The notes under the pieces: generated by a model | Told to the model about the DNA's origin: nothing | Database searches by the model: none | Seen by the model: the letters and a program-made list of their open reading frames with translations, nothing else | Shown here: in pieces, positions 11,901 to 23,888 of the stretch | Position numbering within the stretch: position 1 is the stretch's first letter | Layout of the letters: every line of letters starts with the position of its first letter | Assembly (NCBI GenBank): GCA_037903475.1 | Contig: JBAJFG010000172.1 | Coordinates: forward strand, 2,542,001 to 2,606,000 | Direction of reading: 5' to 3' | Source: Ancylostoma caninum | Taxonomy: Eukaryota; Nematoda; Chromadorea; Rhabditida; Ancylostomatidae | DNA: 64,000 nucleotides | Program-made: the position numbers and the translations under genes

Positions 11901-12489
11901 TTTTGGCGCTAGAGTAGTAAGCGAAACCACACTCTCACCTTTTGCTTTGCAGTCTTCATTGACGTCTCCATTTTCTTAGGAGTAGCAGTTTCAATCCTCG
12001 GTGTAGTGGTGTACTAGAATATCCTATGAGATTTCATTTTCTTCCCAAGATATTGCTACAAATTCTGCATTCGATAGTTTCTTGCTCAAGTGCAGAATCT
12101 ACAGAAGTATGGCAGATAGCGGCTATTCTAATTGCAAGACGATTAGTCTCGCAGTCGCCAGATTCCCTTTTTGTTTTTGTCCTAATTTTCCTTCGATATT
12201 CTGCATAGAGATTGCAATACCTCTTTCTTCTCATCATCTTCGTAGGGAGACGAGTCGTCATCTTCTCGGTGAATATGCTGGAATAGAATGATTCCTTTGT
12301 TAAGCAGCTCAGTTTTCCAGATTATTCTACTGCGGATTGCACAGAGGTGCCTCAGAACATCTAGTCGCCTTGATTATCGGGCGCGACCAATACCCCTTCC
12401 AACAAATACAAACTTACCCTGAATATTAGATACATAACAAAGTGTAGCCACACGATAAAGGCGCCATAGCCTCTCAGTGCGCAATCCAT
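8958..12489 (-). CDS. Lysine-rich single-pass membrane protein, nine phase-0 exons
   Basis: Minus-strand exons: 12489-12418, 12277-12221, 12013-11939, 11159-11079, 10186-9962, 9431-9342, 9284-9165, 9112-9050, 8999-8958 (TAG stop). Each has consensus splice sites and an exact multiple of three bases, giving about 274 residues. The N-terminus (GYGAFIVWLHFVMYLIF) is one transmembrane segment behind a short lumen/cytosol tail. An acidic stretch (REDDDSSPYEDDEKKE) follows, then Lys/Ser/Thr-rich exons and four tandem G-S-A-E-K units in the exon 9284-9165. I do not recognise the family. One anchor plus small symmetrical charged exons resembles the layout of triadin/junctin/aspartyl-hydroxylase-type proteins, but this is inference from architecture only. 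Alternative splicing of symmetrical exons is likely; further small exons may be missed. Confidence 0.65.
9190..9252 (-). repeat. 15-bp coding tandem repeat (G-S-A-E-K units)
   Basis: On the plus strand, GCCTTTCTCTGCGGA repeats about four times with small changes; on the minus strand it encodes consecutive Ser-Ala-Glu-Lys-Gly units inside an exon of the lysine-rich gene. Its unit length is a multiple of three, so copy-number changes would keep frame. Confidence 0.75.
10285..10493. repeat. Foldback element with 55-bp arms
   Basis: The left arm (10285-10339, starting TTTTGACCATTCAATATCTG) and right arm (10439-10493) are inverted repeats with one visible mismatch over 55 bp, around a 99-bp spacer. 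It lies in an intron of the lysine-rich gene, between exons 11159-11079 and 10186-9962. Near-identity of the arms suggests recent insertion of a MITE. Confidence 0.85.
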
Positions 12490-14282
12490 TGTTGTGTCTG
12501 AACGAAACACAAAGAAAATAGTTTAACACCTTCAGTAATCCAATAAACTTACAGTGCAATGGAAAATTTTTCGCCTTAGCTTGCTCAAGGAATATGTGGA
12601 GAGCAGTGGCATTGCTCCCTTTGAACGCGGCCATCACTGATCAGCAAAAGGTGGGCGACCACTCGCTGGATAACAGAAGAAATGAAGGAGACGTAGCTCC
12701 ATGATAAAAAAGGAGATTGATAAGATGTAAAGTATTTGCCTGATTTACTGGCAAAGATTCCTTCCTCGTTTCTGGATACAAATACTCCCGATATCAAAAC
12801 ATCCGAGACCGATTCGGCATCGTTGCGAATGTCGATAAGCTGAGCTAGCCTCCTACGCTACCCTACGTCCTGCGCGCCAACGGAGGGAACGCCTGCTCGA
12901 TTTTGAGGTACAGGGCTAAACAGTCAAAGTACGGGTTTAGAAACGTTGAGTGGTCACGCCACATGCAATTGGACCATTCACTGAGACGAAATGCATGATC
13001 GAGTGAAATTACGTCGAAAGCCCATGGAAGCGCGCAACACCGCACCGTAGACAATTCATGGGGAGCAATGCACAATCTTTTATGAAGAGGTATTATTCTC
13101 TTTTATTATTCCCTTTGCTTTAGAATCTGTCATGTACCCGCCTGTCTCCGGGCACACAATCTTTTCTCTGTTTCTCTAAAGTCTCTCTCTAACGACCCCT
13201 TCCAACCCTCTCTTACCTGCGAGCGACTAATCGATACTTCTCCTGTATCAAACATTTAGTAAACCCAAATACAGTAGTAGCGGGGCGGCTGCGGCTATCC
13301 GGCTGACTCCTGAATGGACACACTAAGGCCCCAAACCACGGCCTTATATACAGCTCTGTTTCTCGCCATCGCCTTAAAGTGCGATCAATCCAGACGGGAG
13401 ATTTCCACGCCACCTAGAGAGATCATCGGTCTCCTGCATGCCGGTAACAGAGCGAGACTTCTGGCATCACGCCATCAGCCATAACAGAATCCAAATCTAA
13501 TTTCTCGAACAGTAAACATCTTGCCATTCTTCAAAAACCACTGGAAATAGATTAGAACTTGGATCATGCCTTTGATATGACATTGATCATGACAAGAGTG
13601 TGGATTTTACAGTATGTAGTACTCCGTTCATTAATTTCGAAATGATTATGGGCAGATCAAGTAAGAACTAGTGGCAACTTAGCATATCTACGATTTTGAA
13701 CAATAGAATTTTTCGCACTAAGGAAACAGTATTCCCTTCAAGTGAAAAATTTACTTTGACGAATGCATTCGTTCAATTTTACATCATAGAATATGTATTC
13801 TCACATATTTATCACAGCGTTTTGAGTGGAACTACATCAGTGAATTTCTGAGTAATTGCAGGACAACTCGTTAACTTCGGATTGACTGGGGAGAAACTGG
13901 TATGAAGAATTCATTGCGCGTTTCTTGATAGAATTCGTTCAGTTTTTAAACCAAAAAGGTTTCTTCTCAAACCGTTATCGGCACCTTTTGAGTGCAACTT
14001 CATCAGCAAATTTCTGATTAATTACAAGACCGTTCAATAATTTCGGAATGACAGCAGAAAAAAAGGTTAACACTTGTCTTTAAATAGAAATTCTGCACCT
14101 GAGGTCTGTTTCCTTTCGGTTTTGCACACAAAAACACTTATTCTTCTTTGAATTTTCCGATGACTGTGAACCGCTATCAAGAGCAATGGAAGGACAGACA
14201 ATTGCTCGTTGTAGGTTCTGTCAAATCCACTGCTGTGCAACACATCCGGGACGTTTCCCTAATGTCTTTCTTATCGGCAAAC
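12490..14282. other. Intergenic region with repeat block upstream of the protease array
   Basis: 12490-13700 holds no exon I can support; 5' exons of the lysine-rich gene may start here. From about 13740 to 14110 there is a repeat block (TTCGTTCA..TTTT, TTTCTTCTCAAA, GAGTG..ACTTCATCAG, TTTCTGATTAA) that recurs at 23540-23760 and 33640-34250. Confidence 0.45.
13740..14110 (+). repeat. Degenerate ~185-bp tandem repeat block, copy upstream of SP-A
   Basis: Two successive units share phrases such as TTTTGAGTG-AACT-CATCAG, AATTTCTGA-TAATT, GTTTCTTCTCAAA and AACTTCGGA. The same phrases occur upstream of SP-B and in 33640-34250. It may travel with the duplicated gene units or be an older satellite; only the shared text is certain. 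Confidence 0.5.
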
Positions 14283-17200
14283 ATGCTCCGTTTGTGCTTA
14301 GTCTTCCTACCTTTTGCGTTTGTACTGGTGACCAGTCGAAAACTCACCACTGAAGAAAACGAGGAAAACAGAAAGAAGTGTGGAGTTCATTTCCTCGGTA
14401 GGTTTCGCCAATTTTTCACACGTTGTGCACATATTTTGCTTCGCAATGTCCAAAAATTCCGTAACTTCCAGGCGATGGGGAGAAAAATCAACGAAGTAAG
14501 CGTTCATATGGAGGGAGAAAGTTCGAGGATAACGAATATCCATGGACAGTTTTGATAAAAAGTTGTGGTTTATTATCAAATATATTTCATCTCCATTATT
14601 TACTCACTGTAAAAATATGTATGTGCACAGAACAAGTAGAGATTTCATGCCGCCAAATTTTCAAGAGATCATTCCCGAAAGGATTTAGTGAAACTCCTCT
14701 CAAATTATAATCGATCTGAAGAGGAGATTGCCGGAATACGCCGGAGTTTTCAAAAAAAAGTCGTCTAAATTGGAAAGAACTCGAGCTCTCAAAACAATTC
14801 ATCTTCACCTGGATAATTGTTTCTCTTTTCTCCCAGGACAAGATGGAAGGTGTTCCGGCGTGCTGATTTCTCAACGCCATATCCTAACCGCTGCTCATTG
14901 CATGTTAGTATATGACGAGGACTACAACAGTAAGCAGTGCGATTCCGACAAAAGTTACAAGTAAGTGGCGTTATTTCTCCCTTACTCTAGAATCTTTATT
15001 TTCTTAATCAATTCGCTCAAATTTCGTACTTCTTCAGTGCAGTGGTTGTGATGGTATCTCCTGATGAGATCTCGATACATTTTAGCGGCAACAAAACGTA
15101 CTGTGATGATCTAGGCGAATGCCCTTTTTATGAAGCAGCCAATGTGAGCGAGAGTTACTGAAAATTTTCTTGGGCTAGCGAACCCGCAACTGATCTTCGC
15201 CTGTCCTTTCAGATCACAGTTCATAACTACGAATTCTGTACAGGGAAACATGATTTAGCGCTTATTGAGCTGAAGGAGAATATCGCCGAGACGTTAGCAA
15301 CGCCGATCTGCATGCCCAGCGAGGACCTCATGTTAGACAATGTACTGTTTTCAGCTGGATGGGGGAAGGATTGTGAGTTCGCGCTGCTTTTTTTCTAGTC
15401 AAAGTCTTGAAATTGAATAGTGGGAAGACCTCGGGGAAGACCCCTTTCGCTGAGAAGTCTGTCTTTTTCCCTCTTCTGCTCTATTGTTACCGTGACACAT
15501 ACTTATATGTAGTACATAAATCCATTATGTTGGCTCATACTGTCTTCAACTCATATTACCACTACGAAGAACGGAGGATGTTATTGGGGTGGTAAATTGG
15601 GAGTGCGCGTTTTGAAATAAAAATAAAATCTCTTCTGAAAACAAAGCTACAACACCGCAGCCCAAGTTTTATCGGAAATTATTGTTGTTGATGTTTTTGT
15701 GAAGAGAGTGACCGCTCTCTTGAGGGAGGTCGTCATACCATGATGTAAAATAAGGGAGGGGCATACTTGCAGCGACGGCGATTTGGTCGCCACGCGATTT
15801 AACTTGCAAACATCATAAATGCTGTCGTGGTCATTCCACGCGCCTTCATTTTCAAAAGCAATCCGTAGACGCGCGGCCGATTTTTGCAAATTCACTCGAG
15901 GAATGGTGTGGCGACCAAATCGCTGGTCAGTCGCGGCCTGGGCATACCTCATTCTGTAAGTATTGAGTGATTTTCTTCATTTTTCATGTAATAGCGTCGC
16001 TACGTCTAGACGTTGCGATGCGACTGAATCGGACTGAATTAGTTTCTTGCTTCTTTTTCTTGGGAATTTCCCTTGTTTCGATTCGTTTTGTGCGGGTTTT
16101 CACTGTAACCGACCCCCTGCTCAAGAATTATTCAGAATATAGGTGAAATTTTCCGTTTAGCCGATTTCAGAGTGATTTCCTATTCTTTCTTCATAACCGA
16201 CTTTGCGTGCCTTCAAATTGTGTTTCACCAAAATTCCGGAAAATTATCCAACAAGTATATTCACTAGGTCAAATAGAGAATTGGAATCAGTTTCAAACGT
16301 TAAAATTGTCCTTCAAAACCAATCAGAAGTCATCAATCAAACTACCGCTAGCTACGGGAAACAAATGTGAGCGAAGCCTGAATATCGAAATTCTAGTGAA
16401 ATGAGCCTAGCAAATGATTCACTGCCGTCGCCAATCATTAAATGATGTATGCCCAAGCATGCGATCCACTCACAGCGATTGAATCGCTCGTGCAAAACTC
16501 AGTCGCGGCGACCAAATCGCGTCGCTTGAAGTATACCCCTGGCTATAGCGAATAAAGTTTGGTTTCGTCGCTTTTTGGATTTTTTTCTGCCATGGAAAGC
16601 TTTACGGATGGTTGGAAGTGCTTGCCCAATAACACAAGTCCTGAGCTATTAGTGATCACAAGCGCTACTTCTGATCACATATATTAAGGGCAAGGCGGTT
16701 CAAGAATCGATTGTCGGTCACAATTACGGCTCATTTACCCGACTTCAGGTCCATTTTCGAGTGGATTGTCGCGTGAATCTAGTCAGCTTCGCTGCCGTTT
16801 CACATTCTTTAATAACACAAAATAGATGGGTACTTAAAATTCTGGATTTCTGTCGGTCTTCTTATAAATCTCCTGGAAAGTCAGGAATAAAGTAATATTT
16901 GATAATCTACGAATCAAAAATTTTCCATGAATCTTTCTCTCTCTCCGATTTGACAAAAGGATTATAGCCCTGGGCATACTTCAAGCGACGCGATTTGGTC
17001 GCCGCGACTGAGTTTTGCACGAGCGATTCAGTCGCGGCGACTGGGTCGCGTTCTTGGGCATGCTTCATTTAAAGGCAGCACTCACGGAAATTTTCACTTC
17101 TGAAATGAGTCGCTTAGCATGTAGCATGCCGCTGGACAATCGGAACATTAAGTTGAACACCTTGAATGGCCACCTACCTGCGAAGATACTGCCGTGGACA

Positions 17201-19237
17201 CGTATGCCGCTCTGGACATTAGGGTTCCGTCGCGCCAACTAACGCCTTTCACAGGGTGTGTGCATGTGGTTCAGCGGGGGCGTGTCTATGAAATTCGTAC
17301 CATTTGCAGGGTTCCGTGCCGGGACCCATCACGGAACACTCGTCCGCGCTGTGGACACACATGAAATACCGCCATCTTTTTCTGTGTTTTTCGCGTGTTT
17401 CACGTTACGTCATCGTTGTCAATGAGTTCATCGTCCCTAAAAACCCCGATATACCGCGAAATCTTCAACACAAAAATTTCCATAAGTGCTGCCTTTAATG
17501 ATTGGCAACGGCACTGAATCATTTGCTCAGATCATCCCACTAGAATTTCGATGTTTAGGATTCATTCACATTTGTTTCCCGTACCTAACGGTGATAAGCT
17601 GGTATAAAAAGTTTTCTACGTTTGAATTGTGGCTTCTGATTGGTTTTGAAAAACTATTTTGGCGTTTCGAACTGGTTCTAATTTCCTATTCGACCTACTG
17701 AGCATAATTTTTGCGTTTTTTTTTCTTGGAATTTTAGTAAAACGCACAATTTGAAGGTATGCGAAGTTGGTTATAGAGAAGGAATAGGGAACCACTCTGA
17801 AATACTGGACTTTGGGAAGGAATTAAGAGGATATTACTTGAAAAAGGGAAAGGTTTACAAATATTCTCATCAAGTCTCGAGAGGGCAATATCCTCTTAAT
17901 TCTGTTGTAGTAAGAAACCTACACGAATGAATCGAAATAAACGAAATTTCTAAGAAAAAGAAGCAAAAAACTGAGCGATTCGGTCGCGTCGCAACGTCTA
18001 GACGTAGCGACGCGATTGCATGAGAAATGAGGAAAATCGCTGAAGACTCACAAAATGAAGTATGCCAGGTCGCGATTGACAAGCGATTTGGTCGCCCACA
18101 CCATTCCTCGTAAGATTTTGTAAAAATCGCCCGCGCGTCTACGGTTTCCTCTTGAAGATGAATACGCGTGGAATAACCACGGCAGCTTTTGTGATGTTTG
18201 CAAGTTAAATCGCGTGGCGACCAAATCGCCGTCGCTTGAAGTATGCCCAGCCCTTATGGCAACACATTCATCCTAACACTGCTGTAGTAGGTTCAATGTT
18301 CGATATTCAATGAAGCTTGACATACTGATATTTTTTGGTACTACTGAGATGAAATCCAGGAAAAACCACATCACATGAGTCAAAAAAGTCCGCTCTATAG
18401 ATGTAAAAAAATTGGGTTTCGAAATAAAATGAATACGGAAAAGTTATGTTGAAAACATGCTTTCAGATGGCGCACCAATCACGCTCGCAGACCCGCATCG
18501 TCGTTCTCGCGGGCCGCAAGTGGTGGCGCAAAGCCACCACGGATGTATCCTGGGTGAGCATCGAATTGTAACGAAGACATTTGCCAAGACGCCCCTACAT
18601 GTGAGTTCTATAAAGCAATGCACAATACCTGCAGAAAAGAGATATTTTATAGGGGGATAGCGGTGGTCCACTGTTTCAGACGGATGAGAATAACAGGCAT
18701 ATTCTTGTGGGAATTAACAGCTCTGGAGGTGCTAGTCGTCCGAAGGCCGATATCGGCGAAAGTAAGACAGTTCTATAAAAAATTCATTATTTTTGTTATC
18801 CTCGCTGAGGAGTTCCGCGGGAGGTTGTTACTACTCTTTGCCTTTAGTCCGTCTAAGAGTAGGAACGAAACGGACACTTTTGTTTCTATCACTTTTTCGC
18901 TCTACTCTTTTGTTATTGAATTGTTTTCACGTGTTATTATTTGCTATGTTTTACAGATGCATTTTTTGGAAGAGTTCCTTTTTGACCGCACTACTTACGT
19001 TAGTTACGGATTGGTAATATGTATTATTCCAGACTATAAAGCAAATTATGTTGACTTGCGTGCGTATTTGGATTGGATTTGCAAATACTCAGGTCAGCAT
19101 ATTTAGAAATCATAAATACAGTACGTCCAAAGATGTTCCATTCAGGTGTTTGTCCTACAGAAGATGATTCAAGCGATAAGCCGCTGACGAACAATGCTTC
19201 CACGCAGAAGAATCACAAAAAGGGAACTAAAAGCTGA
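14283..19237 (+). CDS. Serine protease SP-A (nematode S1/DUF316-type), frameshifted in exon 8
   Basis: Nine exons: 14283-14397, 14472-14567, 14837-14960, 15038-15143, 15213-15372, 18467-18600, 18653-18761, 18957-19092, 19146-19237. A signal peptide precedes the array-wide R-K-L-T-T-E-E-N-E segment and a cysteine (KKCGV). Catalytic His91 (LTAAHC), Asp161 (HDLALIEL) and Ser248 (GDSGGP) are present; the residue six before Ser is Thr, so trypsin-like specificity is not predicted. The C-terminus has LDWICKYSG then GVCP. The chosen ATG aligns with SP-B. Exon 8 has 136 bp where phase needs 135: a run of six T at 18962-18967 shifts the frame before LDWICK. This is pseudogenisation or a homopolymer error. 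Corrected length would be about 356 residues. AATAAA at 19268. Intron 5 (3.1 kb) contains two inverted transposon copies. Likely secreted; substrate unknown. Confidence 0.8.
15760..16545 (+). mobile_element. TIR element copy 1 (GCGATTTGGTCGC family) in SP-A intron 5
   Basis: It starts GGGCATACTTGCAGCGACGG and ends with the inverse (GCGACCAAATCGCGTCGCTTG then AAGTATACCCCTGG). It also has an internal second copy of the subterminal motif near 15900-15950. No transposase frame is visible. A partner in opposite orientation lies 0.4 kb downstream. Confidence 0.65.
16972..18248 (-). mobile_element. TIR element copy 2, opposite orientation, same intron
   Basis: The reverse complement of 18248 downward matches copy 1 from its start through AAACATCA, CCGTAGACGCGCG, GAGGAATGGTGTGG and the TACGTCTAGACGTTGCGA palindrome. 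Its other end (16974-17060) carries GGGCATACTTCAAGCGACGC. It is longer than copy 1 by several hundred bases in the middle. Non-autonomous. Confidence 0.65.
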
Positions 19238-19941
19238 TGCGCCTGAATATACACTCATCTTCCCTGCAATAAACATTTAATCGAAGTTTTGTTTGCATTT
19301 CTGAGTTCAAAGAAGTAAGGGATACGCGACATTTTGCACTCATGACGCAACTCAAGGCCAGGTCTGTGACACGTTAAGTATGTATATGCAGTAGCGCCTA
19401 ATAAGATGCAGTGCTTTTCGTGAGTGTGGACGTCCCCCAAAAAGCACAGGTACATAGTTCTACGTAAGCTTTCGGAAAGAAAAAAACCACAAATGTAAAT
19501 CGAGTCAGCGTGCTCAAAAACTTGAGTTGCCGTCGTTTTACCAGAAGTTATGGAAAGAGATGAGCAGATTCAGCAATTCCCTCTCATAAGGACCGTGTCA
19601 TAAGTATAGACGCACCTTCAAAACCAACAATTTCACAGGGGGAACTACCTTGCAACAACAGATTAGTAGTTGATAGGCCTTCACAAATTTCAAATAACTC
19701 AGAAAACGTGAACTGGCATAGATATGTCCATGTCCTTCCAACAAATTGCTATCAAAACTGTTCCTAGTGGCAATAGATATTTCTAGGTTTCCTGGGCCAG
19801 AAAATATTCGATTCCATCCATAAATATTACCTGTTAGGATGCTAAGGGGTGTTCCATTTTGCTGGTATCAAAACGCAAACATCAATGTAAGGGTTTCTCA
19901 AAGTACCCATTTGTTAAGCAAAGGACATAGGTTCAGTCGGT

Positions 19942-20181
19942 TCATTGATGAAAAGTGAGATTTCTCGTTCTTGGCGCTGTGAGAAAATGTGAGTATTCGA
20001 AGGTGCTCTTGTGATTTGAGGGATTTAAGTAGGTAGGAATGAAGATAACATCTAGGATGTCCTTATGGTAGAAACTGTTCTCAACTTTGGTGGGCGCCCA
20101 TCTCCAAAAGTGTCTTGAAATTCTTCCTCCCCTTTTATACATATCACCCCAAAAGCGTGTATTCATCACGATCCAGCGCAA
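19942..20181 (-). other. Possible degenerate LINE (RTE-like) endonuclease fragment
   Basis: The minus-strand frame reads M-N-T-R-F, then a W-R-W-A-P segment, a D-V-I-F-I-P stretch and S-N-H-K. This order loosely follows the end of RTE-type AP endonucleases (NTxF, RWTWxSP, DVSVxxxF, SDHR). The match is weak and there are no flanking domains, so it may be chance. Confidence 0.3.
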
Positions 20182-21964
20182 GTCAAGCTTTTCACACCCG
20201 AAAAAATCATTTAAACAGGATAGTTTTCAAAAGATCTAAACACACAACTAACGTTTTGGGCGTAACAATCACCACGTTCCTTCCGGTAAAATGAAGCCGT
20301 GAGGCTTTTTTAAGACCAGATAACCCGAGCTATGAGACGGAAACAACAACGAAATGCCGATATTGTGGATAAATGCTTTTTAAGCCCTTATACAGCCTAA
20401 GGACGCAAACACAACTGTTCGGACACGTGCACATCACGGATTTCGAATCCAGAGAGGTATGCGACCCATCTTCAATGCGATATCTTCTTTGATATATCAA
20501 ATTTCTTATTTCGATTGTAGGACACAATACCGTGAACATGCCCGCAGATGGATTAAAAATACCTCGTCTCAGCTCAATAATCCTGCGATTTTACAAGCTC
20601 GCAGCATGTAAATCTTTCAACTGCAATAGCTTAGCCTCAGAAAAGTGAGATCCATGTTGTTCTTATCGAAATATTGACCCCATTTTCCCCTCGAGAATAA
20701 AATTCATTTGAATTTTCTAATAGACTGCGTCTATACTCATGAAACGGCCCATTTAAGGGTGAGGTGCCGGATCTACCCGCTATTTCCCATAATCACAAGT
20801 GAAACATTGCAAATTTTGCCTTTCTGGTATGCCAAATTAATCGGTGCTCGTAACTCTTCTCAAGAAGGAAGCTGTGGTGAATTGGGTATCGGCATTTTCT
20901 GGATGTGGGTGCGCCTATACTTATGAAAGGCACTGTATAACCAGCGGCCATGTTGACAGTAGACTCTACTACAGTTCACAGGGGGGGGGGGGAGTTGTCT
21001 ATATCATTCCGTGACTGGATATGCCTCGTAACGTAAAGAAATGTAAAGTTGACAATGCTGATGCCGAATATGTTCTTCGTTCTTGCTGAACCGCTGACAA
21101 AAGTCATGAATGGTTCTCCAGCACACATGTGCAACCTCTCGGCGGCGGTCGTATGGCGCGATTCTTGGGGTAGCACTACAGGCTGAAGGGAACTGAGCGC
21201 GCTACTACTACCCGGCATACTGTCTAGCGTCGCGGTTTTCCTGGGTTTAAAGATGGCATATTCAAAGTGCAGAACCTGCAGAACGTGAGTTCTAGTTTGT
21301 CAACCTCTTATAATCATACCTATATAATAGATGAAAAAGAAGATGAAAAGAGTCGTCAGTGGTCAGTTTTGCGGTAGGGAGCTCAGAGAAAAACAAGTGA
21401 TTAAACTGATCAACGTCAACGAACCTGTTTGTTGTCCTCTCTCAGAAATGCGAAATGCCTCTTGTTCGTGAATGCTGTAAGACTCTTGAGCTCTGTTGAT
21501 GCAATGACCTCGTAAAACATTTAAAGAATGACAATTTGGTAGAATTATTATTAGACCATTCTGGCCGCCCAGCTGGCGCCACTAGCCATAAGGCTGTCTT
21601 GCACATTTCCCGTAATGGCTCGCTAATTCGCTCGCAATTTTTTTTGATCGCATTTTCAATCGATTGACCAAAACGCACGAGGTGTGAGAATTTCAAAATA
21701 TGAGACTCCTATACGGAACCATTCTTTGTGAACAATTTCTATTCAATTGGATCGCATTTTCATCAAAAGCTTCTTATGTAAATGCACTCTTTCTTCTCGA
21801 TCACAGAGTCCGTGTTAACAACTTGTTTAATTGCGAAGATTGATCTCAAGAATAAGAAGGGAATCATTGGTATTATTCACGTCAATGATCCAGAACATCT
21901 CTGAAACAGTAAACATAGCCAACCACAACATAAATGGTTTTGAAAGAGTATTGGAAATACATAT

Positions 21965-22860
21965 TAGGGTGGTAAGAAAGTCTTGCACCGATTTTTCTGG
22001 AAGTTCTTGCACCGATTTCTCTGAAAGTCCTAGAAATTATTAATCGGTACCCATGACCTATTATGAGATAGTTGTAGACCACTTCCGGAACTTCTCCATA
22101 ATAGGTGCATAAAGCCGGCTCGCCTTCTTTGACTTTAGTTACAAGGTCAATTCTACACGAGCACCTTCAAGCCATAATCAGTTTTTCCTTCTCTTCCCGC
22201 ATCGAAAGGAGTTTCTAGAAGACCTGATTATTGGAGATGAGTGTTGGGTCCTCGACGATTTTAACACGCATCGTGCCATGTGGCTGCCTTGAGGGGGATC
22301 CCCCCAAATCACACCCCTACCCAAACGAGTGTTTCCTTTGCTACCTCTGGCATTCGCGAGGAATGTTGTTTTAAGTGCTGCTCACGCGAACGCACACAGT
22401 CACCAGCAACATTCACGCCAATCAGCTCCAGAAAGTCGCGAACACTTTTCGAGAAAAACGGCCTAGGTGAAATTCTGTACATCTTCTCCACGATGACACT
22501 AGGCCCCCATTTAGCTGAAGAGGCCCTGGAAAAATTGGAGGAAATGGACTGAGACATGATTTCTCACCCACCTTATTCTTCGGACATTGCCAGTTTGGAC
22601 TACCACTCACTTCGCTCCTATAAGGCATTCCTAGCTAAGAAAGAATTCACCAGATTTGACAATGTTAAAAAGGGGGTCAGCGATTTCTTTGGCTCCCCGC
22701 TTCTTCTTTGAGAGAAGGAGACCGCTGACCTGTCCATTAGGTGAGACACTTCAGTGATTAACTATGGTGATCATATTGTTGAGTAAATTCCATTGTATGC
22801 TGAGTAATAAAATAAAGCAGAAAAAAATCTCAAACGGCTCAAGACTTTCTTACCACCCTA
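21965..22860 (+). mobile_element. Mariner (Tc1/mariner superfamily) relic with both ends
   Basis: The terminal inverted repeats GGGTGGTAAGAAAGTCTTG (21967) and CAAGACTTTCTTACCACCC (to 22858) are flanked by TA on both sides. Inside, broken frames show G-D-E-C-W-V, then H-P-P-Y-S-S-D-I-A-S-L-D-Y and K-A-F-L-A-K-K-E-F, matching the conserved DDxD core order of mariner transposases. Stops and frameshifts make it inactive; the element is about 0.9 kb against roughly 1.3 kb for intact family members, so it is also internally deleted. Confidence 0.85.
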
Positions 22861-23539
22861 CACAATAGACAATAGACTAGAACAAGTACTTATTTGAAAT
22901 GAACTTTGATCACATCATGAATGCAAATGCTGCGGTATGGCTGTTCAGTAATTCTGAACTGACAACAAGAGAGAAAAAAATCGGCGATTATTCTCTAATT
23001 CACGTACCAAAGCAATTTATTCTGAGGCCTTCATTGGCGCGATTCGAGTGAAGCTGAATGAGTACTCTTCAAATTGACTAAATTACTTACTATTCTCTGA
23101 GTCTGAATCGGTTGCAAAAAAAAATGAAATGAGAAGTGTGTTACTCTTCGTTCATACAAATTCTGCTCTTCTTCAGATAGTACAATTAGGGCTGTTCAAT
23201 TTCTTGATTCGAGCTAGCTTTCGGCGTCAAAGTCTCCGTCAAATCTTACTTTTAAAGATGCATTGCCACCTAATTCTTATTACACAACATCTACAACAAT
23301 AACAATATCAAATACGCAGGTAGTGACCAAGCCTTTCGACTCCGAAGCCAAATTAGTTAGTTACTTATATTTCGATAACTTAGTCTAAACAGAAGTTAAC
23401 TCGTGAAGCAAATGATAATCTCACCTCTTTGGTGTTATTTTCGGAATATATAATAAAACTTTGTGTAATATATGTTAAGCATGTTTATAATATAATATAA
23501 ATATAAGTATGAGAAATTTTGCTTGTGGTCTCTATTCGT

Positions 23540-23760
23540 TCAATTTTACACTTTAATAAATCTCTTCTCAAAGTGTCTTCGTCACGTTTCAAGTGGAACT
23601 TCATCAGTAAATTTCCGATGAACAGCAAGACAGTTCGCTAACTTCGACATAACTAAAGAGAAAATGAAACAATAAAAGCGCACTTATTTTTAATAGAAAT
23701 TCACCGGGTCTGTATTCATTCAATTTTATACTTCAAAAAGGTTTCTTCTCCTTTGAATCA
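23540..23760 (+). repeat. Degenerate repeat block, copy upstream of SP-B
   Basis: Shares TTCGTTCAATTTTACACTT, TCTCTTCTCAAAG, AAGTGGAACTTCATCAGTAAA and TTCTTCTC phrases with 13740-14110 and 33640-34250. The position relative to the next protease start is similar for SP-A and SP-B. Confidence 0.5.
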
Positions 23761-23888
23761 TCCACGATAATTAATCATAACCTTCCAACCAATGCCCGAC
23801 ATTGAGTTGATTGTTGTAGGTTCTGCCGAACGCACTGCAATTCAACACTCACAAAACGTTTCCTCTCCTATATTTCTTCATCGTGAAG

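Larger units (their letters stand above)
19238..23888. other. Intergenic region SP-A to SP-B, repeat-rich
   Basis: Contains a possible LINE scrap (19942-20181), a G10 run near 20982, a mariner relic (21965-22860) and the upstream repeat block (23540-23760). No host gene that I can support. Confidence 0.5.
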
